The translations under genes were made by a program, and so were the position numbers. A DNA stretch of 64,000 bases from Betaproteobacteria bacterium (lineage in GTDB: Bacteria > Bdellovibrionota_B > Oligoflexia > Silvanigrellales > Silvanigrellaceae), in contig VGHE01000005.1 of NCBI GenBank assembly GCA_016868315.1, positions 1 to 64,000 on the forward strand, written 5' to 3'. This document shows positions 1 through 11,000 of the stretch, piece by piece (positions within the stretch are counted from its first letter, which is position 1; the number at the start of each line of letters is the position of its first letter). A model generated the notes under the pieces. That model was given only the letters and a program-made list of their open reading frames with translations. It did not search any database and was not told the DNA's origin.

Positions 1-211
1 CCAGCTTGCCGCCGCTGGCCCAGGCCACAGCGCCGTGGATGGTGGTTTCGCTCACGCCGTTGCGGCGGTAGTCGACCAGCGGCTGCCAATCGACGTCGCG
101 CCCGGTGGGAATGCCTGGAATACGCTCGCCGAGAGGATCTTTCGGATAGAGATGTGCGCCCGGCGACATCGTCTGTGGCGAAGCCTCAGTTAAATTTTTG
201 TTCACACTCAT
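1..211 (-). CDS. Unidentified protein, N-terminal 70 codons only (runs off left edge)
   Basis: This is an open frame that starts with ATG at 209-211 and continues off the left edge. The start is supported by a GAGGAC ribosome-binding site (GAGG core) about 9 bases upstream on the minus strand. The visible N-terminus begins MSVNKNLTEASPQTMSPG, has no signal peptide or membrane segment, and includes the segments GERIPGIPTGRDVDWQPLVD and ETTIHGAVAWASGGKL. I do not recognise the family from this fragment. The coding part is GC-rich (rich in G/C third positions) compared with the AT-rich spacer beside it. It is transcribed divergently from the Msr fusion gene. The existence of the gene is fairly secure; its function is unknown. 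Confidence 0.7.
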   Translation of the reverse strand, partial: MSVNKNLTEASPQTMSPGAHLYPKDPLGERIPGIPTGRDVDWQPLVDYRRNGVSETTIHGAVAWASGGKL

Positions 212-489
212 ATGCGCATTGTCCTCTGTGGTCTTTTCTTTCACACGCGTTCATACCCTCGAAGGGCACTTGAGAGCAATTGAGAGAGCCCGCTCGGGAG
301 GGGAAACGCGGGCGAAGCACAAAACGATTTTTCTTTATTTTAAATTTAATATCTAATATTAGTATCTTACATATAAAATTCAGACATTAGAGCAAAGCCA
401 GAATTCCAAGCGTAGAATGACTCCGCAAGTGCCTCTGAACCCACGTGTGCGGGCCTCCAAAGCGACGTTCCAGGAAAAGGAAACGGAAG
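212..489. promoter_or_regulatory. Divergent intergenic region with AT-rich core and small palindrome
   Basis: This 278-bp spacer separates two divergent genes, so it should carry both promoters. Bases 330-385 are strongly AT-rich and contain several possible -10 elements (TAATAT, TATAAA types), and at 353-362 the 10-bp perfect palindrome CTAATATTAG. A short direct repeat TTGAGAG occurs at 270-276 and 280-286. I could not assign a single convincing -35/-10 pair. The stretch holds no gene I can support. Confidence 0.4.
477..481 (+). promoter_or_regulatory. Ribosome-binding site fixing the start of the SOUL-MsrBA gene
   Basis: AAGGA lies 8 bases before the ATG at 490-492. It favours that start over an in-frame ATG at 445, which would place a very basic, improbable leader in front of the signal peptide. 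Confidence 0.7.
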
Positions 490-2013
490 ATGAGACTTTA
501 CATTTTGATTGTCCTCGCAGCCCTCTTCTACAGGACAGAGACCATGGCGATTGAAGAACCAAAGTTTACCGACAAAGTTGAGTATAAGGATTTTGAGATC
601 CGTTCGTACGCACCCATTCTTGCCGCGCAAACCGAAGTGAGCGAAAGCTTTGATGATGCAGGTAACAAGGCATTTCGAGTGCTTGCCGATTTTATTTTTG
701 GCAACAACACGAGCCAAACGAAAATCAATATGACGGCTCCTGTCGTGCAAAAACCAGCGGCCTCGGAAAAAATCGCGATGACCGCACCGGTCACGCAAAG
801 CAAGGGTAGCAAAGGCTACGTGATTCAATTTACGATGCCTGCAACATACACCCGCGACACCCTTCCCAAACCCAATGACCCGCGTGTTCAGATTGTTGAA
901 ATTCCCGCACGCCGCATGGCTGTTTATAGCTATTCGGGCTCGTGGTCGGAGAGCCGCTACAGCGAAAAACTTGCAACATTCCGAGCGGCCCTTGCGCGCG
1001 AGAAAATTGTCACCACCGGCGAGCCTACTTTCGCACGCTTTAATTCTCCCTGGCAGTTGCCGTTTTTTCGCCGCAACGAAATTTGGTTCGAGGTGGCAAA
1101 CTTAAAAACACAGCTCACACCTGAGCAGTACCGTTGCACGCAAGAGAAAGGCACCGAGAAGCCGTTTGCCAACGCTTACTGGAACCACAAAGAAGATGGC
1201 ATTTACGTCGATATTGTGAGCGGAGAACCGCTCTTTTCTTCGCGTGCGAAATTTGATTCCGGCAGCGGTTGGCCGAGCTTCACTGAGCCTCTCAACGCAG
1301 CAGCCGTGCGCACCTTCACCGACACGTCGCACGGCATGGTGCGGCTTGAAGTCCGTTCCAAACGCGCCAACTCACACCTCGGTCATGTGTTCGATGATGG
1401 CCCTGGCCCCACCCGCGCACGCTATTGCATCAACTCAGCCTCACTCCGCTTTGTTCCTCTGCTGGCGCTCAAACAAGAAGGCTTAGGAATGTATCTGTTC
1501 GACTTCGCCGAGAAGCTGAATCTGCAAGTTGCGACCCTTGCAGGAGGCTGCTTCTGGGGATTGGAAAAACTCTTAGGCGAAATTCCAGGCGTGTTTGAAA
1601 CCCGCGTCGGCTACAGCGGCGGGCTCGATTTGCAGGCTGGTTATAATGATGTGCGCACGGGCAAAACTGGACACGCCGAAACGGTGCAGGTGCTTTTTGA
1701 TCCTAAAAAAGTAAGCTACGAAAAACTCCTCAAAACTTTTTTTAGCATCCACGATCCCACCACAGTGAATCGGCAAGGCAACGACATTGGAACGCAATAC
1801 CGTTCGGTGGTTTTCTACCACTCACCCGAGCAAAGAAAGACCGCCGAAAAGGTGATCGCACAAGTGGACGCAGCAAAGAAATGGCCTGGCAAGGTGGTCA
1901 CACAGGTGGAGGGCTTTGCTGGCTTTGCGCTCGGCGAAGCCGAGCACCAGAAGTACCTGACGAAAAATCCAGATGGATATACGTGTCACTTCGATCGCAA
2001 GTTTGGCTTTTGA
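490..2013 (+). CDS. Exported SOUL heme-binding / MsrB / MsrA fusion (peptide methionine sulfoxide reductase)
   Basis: This 507-residue protein has three joined modules. Residues 1-20 are a signal peptide. Residues about 25-200 are a SOUL/HBP heme-binding-like domain ([16 protein letters not shown], a C-terminal RRNEIWFEV). Residues about 207-325 are MsrB, reducing methionine-R-sulfoxide, with catalytic Cys313 in RYCINSAS. Residues about 345-507 are MsrA, reducing the S-epimer, with catalytic Cys354 in GCFWG, then GYSGG, TGHAE and [10 protein letters not shown]. The MsrB belongs to the zinc-free type: the metal-binding CxxC pairs are replaced ([22 protein letters not shown]). It also lacks the usual resolving Cys of the SGCGWPSF motif (SGSGWPSF here). 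Cys216 (YRC) could act instead, which is inference. An exported Msr would repair oxidised envelope proteins. The gene converges on the giant gene with 3 bases between stop codons. The MsrB and MsrA calls are very secure, SOUL is secure, and heme binding is inferred. Confidence 0.93.
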   Translation: MRLYILIVLAALFYRTETMAIEEPKFTDKVEYKDFEIRSYAPILAAQTEVSESFDDAGNKAFRVLADFIFGNNTSQTKINMTAPVVQKPAASEKIAMTAPVTQSKGSKGYVIQFTMPATYTRDTLPKPNDPRVQIVEIPARRMAVYSYSGSWSESRYSEKLATFRAALAREKIVTTGEPTFARFNSPWQLPFFRRNEIWFEVANLKTQLTPEQYRCTQEKGTEKPFANAYWNHKEDGIYVDIVSGEPLFSSRAKFDSGSGWPSFTEPLNAAAVRTFTDTSHGMVRLEVRSKRANSHLGHVFDDGPGPTRARYCINSASLRFVPLLALKQEGLGMYLFDFAEKLNLQVATLAGGCFWGLEKLLGEIPGVFETRVGYSGGLDLQAGYNDVRTGKTGHAETVQVLFDPKKVSYEKLLKTFFSIHDPTTVNRQGNDIGTQYRSVVFYHSPEQRKTAEKVIAQVDAAKKWPGKVVTQVEGFAGFALGEAEHQKYLTKNPDGYTCHFDRKFGF

Positions 2014-2016
2014 GGG

Positions 2017-5000
2017 TTAGGGCATCCGCACTTGGAAGTTCACAGCACTTCCGACCGTCTGCTCATCCGGCACGTCTTTTGCCTGCACAGCCAAGATCGT
2101 GTGAATTGTATTTGTTGCCAGTGCTGCTCCGGTCGCGTTGGGTGTGAAGCAGATGGAATCACCTGGCTCAAAAAGGGTCGCGCCAGTGGTAATGGCGGAG
2201 CAAGCGGCTCCATTCTTGCTTATTGTAACGCTACCATTGGTTATCGTCACTGAGGTAATGAGGAATTTCATCCGATCGACAGGTGTTTCGTTCACATCAT
2301 GCGCATCCGCGTGCGAGCGGAACTGTGTATATGGGATCGAAACAGGAACATTCTCCGTCTTGGAGCCCAACAACACAGGCCCCATGTAGGAGAATGTTGG
2401 ATCTTTTCCAGATGGATTGGTGCTCTTCAACGAGACACGAATTGATTTATCCGTAGCCGCAACACTCGTACTGTCGATCGCGGCGAACCTAAAGAGTTCT
2501 GTAGGTGTATTCAACGCGATTCCACCGGAGCTAAACGACTGATATGTCACAGTCTCACCTGGCGCAATAATCATCGTCGACGATGGAACGTAATTGTTAT
2601 AGCTCTGGCCGAGAGTTCCAGCCCATGCCGCGAGGCTTGTGCTGTTCTTCGTAAAGGTACCATTGGTCGCGCTCACCAAGTTCGCATTGATGTTGGTTAT
2701 GACAAGTGACACAGCAGAAGAATCTGTGTCATAGGCGCCTGACAAATTCTTCAGCTCTTCGTACGTCCAAGTGATTGTTCCAGCGCTTTTCACCACATTG
2801 TATGTAGGCGCCGATTCCGGATAGTTTCCAAAGTAAGCGGGCACAGCATCTGTACCAACGCTGATGGAAACCGAAACACGCGCTTGTGTTGTGCCCACGG
2901 CGTTGTCGTTGTCCAACACCGAGAGGCGCAACGCTGCATAACTTCCAACCACACCCGATGGCTGCACCCAGCAGAAGCTTTGACCGTTGGTGATTGTGGT
3001 GCCCGATGGATAGAATTCCGCAGCAGCTGGAACTGTGGCACAACTTCCTGAGGTTTGGCGGTAAACAGACTGACCACCCAACAATTCCTCGATACGGAAT
3101 TTCAACAGTGAATCGCCGTTCTCAACATCTTCGGCATTGAGATTAGTTGCCAGAGATGAGTGCGTGATTTCAAAGAACTTCGCATTTGGATAGCGGGTTG
3201 CATTTGTATAAGTGTAGCTCGAGAGATTTGTTGGTGCCGTATTGTATGCTCCAACAATCACGCTCACCTGCACAGCCGAACTGTCTGTTGTCAGGTCGGT
3301 TGCTTTCACCATAAATGCATTCAAAGTACCAGCCGCATTGGCCTCAGGGCGCCAGACGAGCTCATCGCCAGGACCAACAACGGGTGGGGTTATAGCCGAG
3401 CCCGTCGTCAAGTAGGTAGTGCCTTTGTAGGTCACAGAACCCGAACTGACCTGCCAAATCTTAAACTTGATTGGATCATTCTCAGAGTCGCTCGCGCCCG
3501 AAAGTAAGAGGAGATTATCATATGTAATCAGCTGGGCTCCATTCTCGGAAATTCCTGGAGATACGGTGAAGCCAGACACTGAAGGCGCTGTGTTACCTGC
3601 CGTCACCTGGATGTTGATGTCGACAACCGTATTGGAGAAATCAGTACCGTCATACAAGCGCACTTTCATGATGGTATAGGTGCCCAAAGCATTCACCGGT
3701 GGAGTCCAGTTGAGTTGTGTCCAAGTGTTGGTGTTGTCAGCACCCGACTGCACCAAGTACTTCATTGTGGTTGGGTCGGTTGGCGTTGGGTTGATTGTTG
3801 TGCCTGTGTTGTTGACTGCACGGAGAGTTCCAGATGGAACACTCTCGATACGGAATTTGATTCCGTGAGCATCGTTGACTCCGGGTTTTACACTCGTATT
3901 GACGTCGTATTCGCGGAAGTCGATTGCGCCGAAGATATCGGCATAGGTCATCGATTTACCGCCGGCAACATTGCGTGCCACGCTTGTCAGAGTTCCGCTT
4001 GTTGAGATAGCAACGGGTGGAGTGTTGAGGGCAGAAACCGTTGCCTTCACGTCAATTTCACTGCTCGACGCTCCCTCGGCGTCAACCACTTTGAGCTTGA
4101 AGAGTTGGAACAGCGGAACGGTGTTGACGTTCACATGTGCAGGAGGTGTCCAAATCACTTGGTCACCAGGATACATCGTGTGAGGAGCAGTCACTGCTGT
4201 AGCGACACCATTCACATAACGCGTGAGAGTGGAGCCGGCAGTGATACCCGTGCTGACATCGGTAAGGCGATATCCAAGAATTCCTGTGGAATCATCCGCA
4301 CTGGGGAAGGTTGTAAAGAGTTTGTCGTAGGTGATTGTGTAGGGCGTATTTTCCGGGACCCCGGAGATGATATTGGTTGAACTGGTGAAAGTTGGATCTT
4401 TGTTGATGTAGACCTTTACCTGAATAGGTGTGGCACTGGCAGCTGAGCCATCCCACGCCACAACTGTAAATGCATTTTGCAGACCCGTAACTCCCGCGGG
4501 TGGTACCCACTTATAATTTGTGTTGCTGACGATATCTTCATCAACAGTAATCGCATCTGCAGCAGCAGTTGTGCCATCACATGTCGCAGCAGAATTGAGA
4601 CACAAATAAGAGCCGGCAGTGACACTCTTCACTCGGAATTGCAGTGTCTTATTCGCAATCACTTCTTCTGCATCGAATGCGTCTGTGCGCTCTGTTCCCT
4701 GAGACATCTGGCTTGGATTACCGCGCAAGCTGTCATAGCTGAAAGTAAATGCGGTATTCTTAGCCCCACCCGTGAAGTCTTTCACATAGGTGAGAACTGG
4801 AACCTGATTGAGTCCTGCCACAAATGTTGCTTGCAGGGTGACTTCATTTGCCGAGTAGGCGGTGCCATCCCAACCGCGCACGGTGGCAAGGGTCACGGCA
4901 GAACCTGTGGTTGTGCTGGTTGGGATGACAACCATACTCTCGCCCGGAACCAATTGCGACTCTGCCACAGGTGTGCCGAGGTTCGCACCGGCCATCGCGA

Positions 5001-8000
5001 CCATTGTTGTGCCACCCTTCTTGATGCTGCCATTGGAAATCGAGGTCAATACAAACGTCACATACGTACTGTCGGTATCTGCTGGACTGAGCAAGGTTTG
5101 CAAAGTTGTGTAGCTCACCGTGAATGGCAACCTCACACCATAAGTGCTGCCCAATGAAATAGGTGTGGTTGCGGTGATGGTTGGTGCCGCATTCGAGCCC
5201 GTATCGATGTTCATACGCACGAGGCCTTGTGTCGGCGAGGACACATTGTTGCCATCGATCACTGTGAAACGAATGGCATCGACAATTCCTGTTTGATTGC
5301 TTGCAGGCAACCACCAGATGCTCTTACCCGTGATGACCTGTTTGTTTGAAGTGCTGTTGTAGTCGGTGGCACCTGCAAAGTTTCCGCTCGTGCCAATCTT
5401 CAACGATTGCCCGTTCGCCAACGATTCCACCTGCAAGATGAGTGCACTGTCGGCAGTTTCGTTGCCGTCTGTTGCTCCCAAACCAGTGCGCAAATCTGCG
5501 AACGTGACTTCCTTCCAAGCATTGCGGGTCACACTTGTCACAGTGAATGACCCAACGATGGTTGGTGCCGCATTGACAGATGTGACTGTGGCTCGCACCG
5601 TCACAACTTGAGCGTTATCAGCAGTTCCATCGCTTGCCTTCACCGTAAAGGCTGTTTGTGGGGTTGTTGCATCATTCAGTGCAGGACTCCAAACCATACT
5701 CTCTCCGGCGCTGAGATAGGTTGGATCTGGCAGTGTGCTTGCAGAGGTATAGGGCACTCCGCCAATGGTGAGAGTACCGCTGCTCACAGCTATAACCTTA
5801 TATTTCACAACCTGGCCATCGGCATCGGTAGCAGGAGCTGCGCTATTCAATGCGCTGTAGCTAATCGGCAACGCACCACTCTCTGCTACCGCCGTTGCGA
5901 GCGTAACAATGTGAGACGCACTCGAAACGGTGGCAGACCATGTGGGTGCTGCGTTTGAACTGTTCACCGTTACAACAATGTCCCAAGCGGTGTTCGAGAA
6001 GTCGGTTCCATCGAATGGACGAACAGTCATCACCGTGAAGGTTCCTTCCCCATTCACTGGCGGTTCCCAATACACACTGGTCAATGGGTTTGTTTGGCTA
6101 CCAACAGTGTTCACAAGTGTGTACATATTCGCGGTTGTTGTGGGGTTGATTTGGCTTGCAGCATTGTTACTGCCTGCAAAGAGCTTGCCCGACGCCACTC
6201 GTTCAATGCGATATGAAATAGCGCCCGACGTCGGTGTCCCACCAGCAAAGTCGAGGTCACTGATCTTACCGGAGAACAATCCATTGATTGTGCTGTAGCT
6301 ATAGGTTTGTGCTGCATTCTTCGCAATGCTCGTGAGTGCAGAGGGTGCCGAGGTAACCACAGGGAGGTCGTTGACCGCGGTGATGATAATTTGAACCTGG
6401 GTTGCAGGATCCGCAGGGAATGCACCCAAATCATCAATTGGTTTCACCTTAAACGCTGACTTGGCTCCCACTTCATCCGCGGGCGGTGTCCATTCCAGAC
6501 GGTCTGTGATTCCAAGCTGAGTCACACCTGCGGTGACCAAGTTGCCATTCATGCGCAATGTGCCCGTGTCGACTGCAGTGATCAGATACTTCACAGGACC
6601 AGACTGGTCATCGCTGTAGGGATAGTTGGTTCGCAACGTATCCCAAGTGATTGCATAAGGAATATCTTCCACGGCACCGGTCAGCGGTGTTGTGCTTGTA
6701 ATGCTTGGTGTGAGGTTCGTTGCCTTCAACCAGACGTACACAGGGATGGTCGTGACACTTTCTGCCGCACCATCGTAAACCACAACATCGAATGCATTGG
6801 TTCGACCCACAGCATCTGTGGGTGGAACCCACTTCAAGCTTGTTCCGGATGCCAATTCATAACCCGCGGCAAGGTAATCACCAGCTACGTTACATGCTGC
6901 AGAGCTTAAACAAAGCTTCGCACTTGCATTGATAGCCTTGATGCGGAATTTGAGCGTCTTGTTCGCAATCACTTCCTCTGTATCGTACGCATCGCTGCGC
7001 TGTGTGCCGTTGCCAATGCTTGGGTTCCCGCGCAGATCGTCGTAGCTAAAAATGAAGTCTTGATTCTTCGTTCCTGTTGTAAAGTCACGCACATAGGTCA
7101 GCGCAGGCACTGCATTGGCCACTGTGAAGGTTGCTTTCACAGTCACTTCCTTCGCAGCGGGTGAGTAAATTTGGTCATCCCAAGCGCGGAATTTGAAGAG
7201 ATCCTGCAGACTATTCAAGGTGATTCCGACCGATGGATACACCGTGATTGTTTCATTCGGTGAAACGAGGTTTGTTGCGAGTGGTGTCGGCGATGTATCG
7301 CTGGTCACAGTGACTGCACTCAACGAGCTTGTGCCCTTGGTTATTGTGGTCCCATTACTCAACGCTGTGATGACAAATGAAATTGCATCACCATCGGAAT
7401 CTGTCGCATTCGCAGCTGTCTTCAACTGCTCATAGGTCACTTGGATAGGTAAGCCACGACCACGTGATCCCAAGTCAAAGGCATTGTTCGTCGCACTCAA
7501 TGCAGGGGGGCTGTTTGCACCCGTATCGATATTCATGCGCACGGTTGCTTCTGTGCTCGAACTTACGTTGCCAGTGTCGACAACAACCACCTTGAAGGCA
7601 TCCAAAATGACGCCGCTTTGATTCAACGGTGGGAGCCAGTAGATGCTCTGAGTGCTTGTCACAACCTTGTTAGACGATGGATTGTATGCATTTGCAGCTG
7701 CATAGTTGTTGGGAACCCCAATTCTGAGTTCTTGTCCGCTGATCTTACTTGTAATGTTGAATTTCAGGGTGTTCACATTGGTGTCCTCGAGGTCGCTGAT
7801 GGACAGCGCCGAGGCCAATGCAGAGAAGGTGATCTCTTTTGCCGTGTTGCGGGTGACACTCGAAATTGTTGTTGTAGAGTTGGCAATTGTTGGTGCATTA
7901 TTCACTGCAGTCACATTCACCAACACAGCCACGGCACCCGATTTTGCATTGGTATTCGGTGCAGAGAGGGAAAGCGGGTCAGCAGCCTTCACGGTAAATG

Positions 8001-11000
8001 CAGCTGTGCCATTTGCAGCGGTGTTGGCGACGGGTGTCCACACCAAGGATTGTCCAGGCGCCAACACAGGTTCAGAACCAGCTGAGATGCTTGTCACAGC
8101 AGCTGCACCATTCACAGAAACGGAACCCGACTCAATCGAAACAATCTGGTAACTGAGAGCATCGCCATCCAAATCAGTTGCATTGATTTGATTGTGCAGG
8201 TTCGCATAGCTGATGGGCAGCGGCGTGTTTTCCGCTGTGTTTGTTGCAAAGGTGATTGTGGTTGTTGCGCCCACCGATGGTGCTGCGTTCGATGCAGCTA
8301 CGGTGACGTAAACATCTGTTGTTGTCGCAGCATAGTCTGTTCCATCATAAGCCCGCACGGTCATCAACTTAAATGTTCCAGATTCATTCGGAGCAACCCA
8401 GTAAATAGACGAAATGTTGCTCGAAGCTCCTGAGGGAGATTGCATGAGAGTGAACATTGAACTCGTGTTGGCAGACGGATTAATGGCTGCACCACCTGAT
8501 GCACTTCCAGCCGTCAGAGTGCCAATGCCGCTGAACGATTCAATGCGGTAGCTGATCGTTCCAGCGGAGATAGGGCCCGTAATATCGGGATCAGTGAGTG
8601 TGAACAATCCATTGATCGTTGCATAGCTGAAGGCTGCCCCTGCCCGCTTAGCTGGGCCATTCAGTGCACCCGATATAGCCGTGATGGCTGGCTGATTATT
8701 CACTGCGGTTACTAGAACAGTTGCAATCGCTTCAGTTGTTTCCTGACCACTTTGGTCGCGACCGACAACCCTGAACGCTTCCAGTGAATTGTTTAAATAA
8801 GCTCCCGGCACCCACGTCAGCGTGTCGTTGATGCCGACCGTTGTTGTCGTGCCGGTGACCGCGCTATTCGAGTAATTCTTATAAAGCGTACCATTCGCAT
8901 GAACGCTGGTGATTCTGTACTCAATTGGTGCCACTTGATCATCGGTTACGGGGATGCGGCTGCGCAAAGTGTCGTAGCTGATGTTGTAAGGAACATCCTC
9001 GTAGGCGCCCGTGAAGGTTGTCACCGCGCCAAGCACAGGAGTTGCATTGGTGTTGGCAACTTGCACATACACATCAATCGAAGTTGCGCTCTCCTGATTC
9101 TTCGCGTCGAGAGCCACAATACTGAAGGCCTTCAGTCGGCCAGTGAGTCCAGCCGCAGGTTTCCAGTAGAAGCCCGAGTTTGCACCAGAAGGTTCAATGA
9201 GTTGATTTGCAGATAAGAACGAGCTGGTGCACGCTGCATTAGAGCTGGCACAGAGCTTTCCGTTCACGCTGACTATTGCTTTAACTTTGAATCTCAGACT
9301 TTGCGTTGGCAACAATTCTTCTGCATCGAACGCATCGGTGCGTGCAGGTGTTCCACCACTGCGTAGGTCAGAATAAGAGAACGCAAATGACGCGTCTTTC
9401 ACCGCGCCAGTGAAGTCACGCACATAAGTAAGCAGTGGGATGTTGTCATTCAAAGGATCCGTGAAGGATGCTTGGACGGAGCCTTTCTTGACGGTGTTAC
9501 CCGCAGTTTGATTGACGTTATAAAGCTCACTATCATACGCCCGCACTTCAATCAGAGTTGTATTGGTTGCACCCGAAGCAGCCGAAGGAATCACGACCAC
9601 CGATTCATCGGGAGCGATTGTATTCGCACTCGTTGGAACACCGGGATCTGCTCCAGAGAAGGACACCGCTGCCATGCTGGTACTGCCCTTCTTCACAACA
9701 GCGTTTGAAATCGAGGTGATGACAAAGCTGATGTAGGGGCTGTCGCTGTCTTGTGCGCTCAGCTGGTTTTGCAGTTGTTGATAGGTAACAGTAAACGGCG
9801 TCCCTTGTGCCATCGTTCCCTTGTTGAGAACCAAGGCGTTATCCGCCGCAGAAATTGTGGGTGACACATTGCTGCCGGTCACAGGAACGCTCACATTGGC
9901 GATGTTCGCGGTTGACAATCCACCACCATCCACAGCTGTAACACGGAAAGCCACAAAGGTGGCGTTGCTTTGGTTTGCAGGTGGCAACCACCAGATGCTT
10001 TGGGTGCTTGAAACCGTATTGTTGATAACACCACCAACAACGGTGTTGAGTGTGACTGCGGCAGCTTCATTTCCACTTGTGAGGCCAATCTTCAATTGCT
10101 GTCCACTCACAAGTTGCTCAACTCTAAATGTGACGGTGAGAGGAGTTTCTGCGTCGGCAACGCCCAGGCCTGTGATGAGGTCGGCGTGGTCGATCTTCTT
10201 CCATGCATTGCGTGTTGCGTTCGTTGCTGTGAAGGCAGAATTCATCGTTGGTGGCTGGTTGGGCGCAGTGATTGGCGTTACATCTGCTTTCACAGCCAAC
10301 GCCGAGCCCGCACTCACATCGGTGCCATCATACAATTTCACTTGGAATGCACTGAGAGCGCTTGCACCCGTGCCTGAGGTGTTTCCTGGCTTCCACGTCA
10401 GGTTTTGACCCGGACCAAATGTGAGAGCCAAGCCCGACCCTGAGTACGTTGTACCATTGAGGATGATCTGGCCGGTTGTCACTTCCGTAATACGGAAGCT
10501 AATGGTTTCTTCCTCAGCGTCTGTTGCATTGCTGAGGTTCTTCAGTGTGTCATACGTAATCGGCAGTGCACCATTTTGATTGGTTGCAGATGCGAGCTTC
10601 AACTCGGTCACACCTGCGCCCCAAGCTGGTGCCGTATTCGCACCTGTGACAGTGACGTTGATCTCACGGGTTGTCGCTGAGGAACCAGTGCCATCATACG
10701 CAGCAACCACAAACGCAGTGAATGTGCCTGTTGCGTTCTTGGGTGGCTCCCAGAACACTTGGGTTGAACTGCTGGTTCCGTTACCGCCAGCATCCACAAG
10801 GACTGGAATACTCGCAGCCATGGTTGCCGAACTGGTATAATTCGGGAGAATTTGCGCTGCAGAATTATTGGCGCCCAGGTACAGCTTACCAGACGGAACA
10901 CCCACAATACGGAAGCTCACCTGATTTACGTTACTCAATTCACCGGTTGATGTGTCGACATCGAAGTCCTTCGCAACCACGAGACCAGTGCCATTGAGCT

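Noticed and set aside
445-489. Upstream in-frame ATG extending the Msr fusion by 15 residues
   Set aside because: The extension is extremely basic, would spoil the signal peptide and lacks a ribosome-binding site, whereas AAGGA precedes the ATG at 490.
367-828. Minus-strand frame overlapping the start of the SOUL-MsrBA gene
   Set aside because: Antisense to a well-supported gene, with no domain and no ribosome-binding site.
4477-5157. 226-codon plus-strand open frame with many Cys and His
   Set aside because: Shadow of the giant gene; its composition reflects antisense reading of Asn/Thr/Ala-rich codons and no family pattern is visible.
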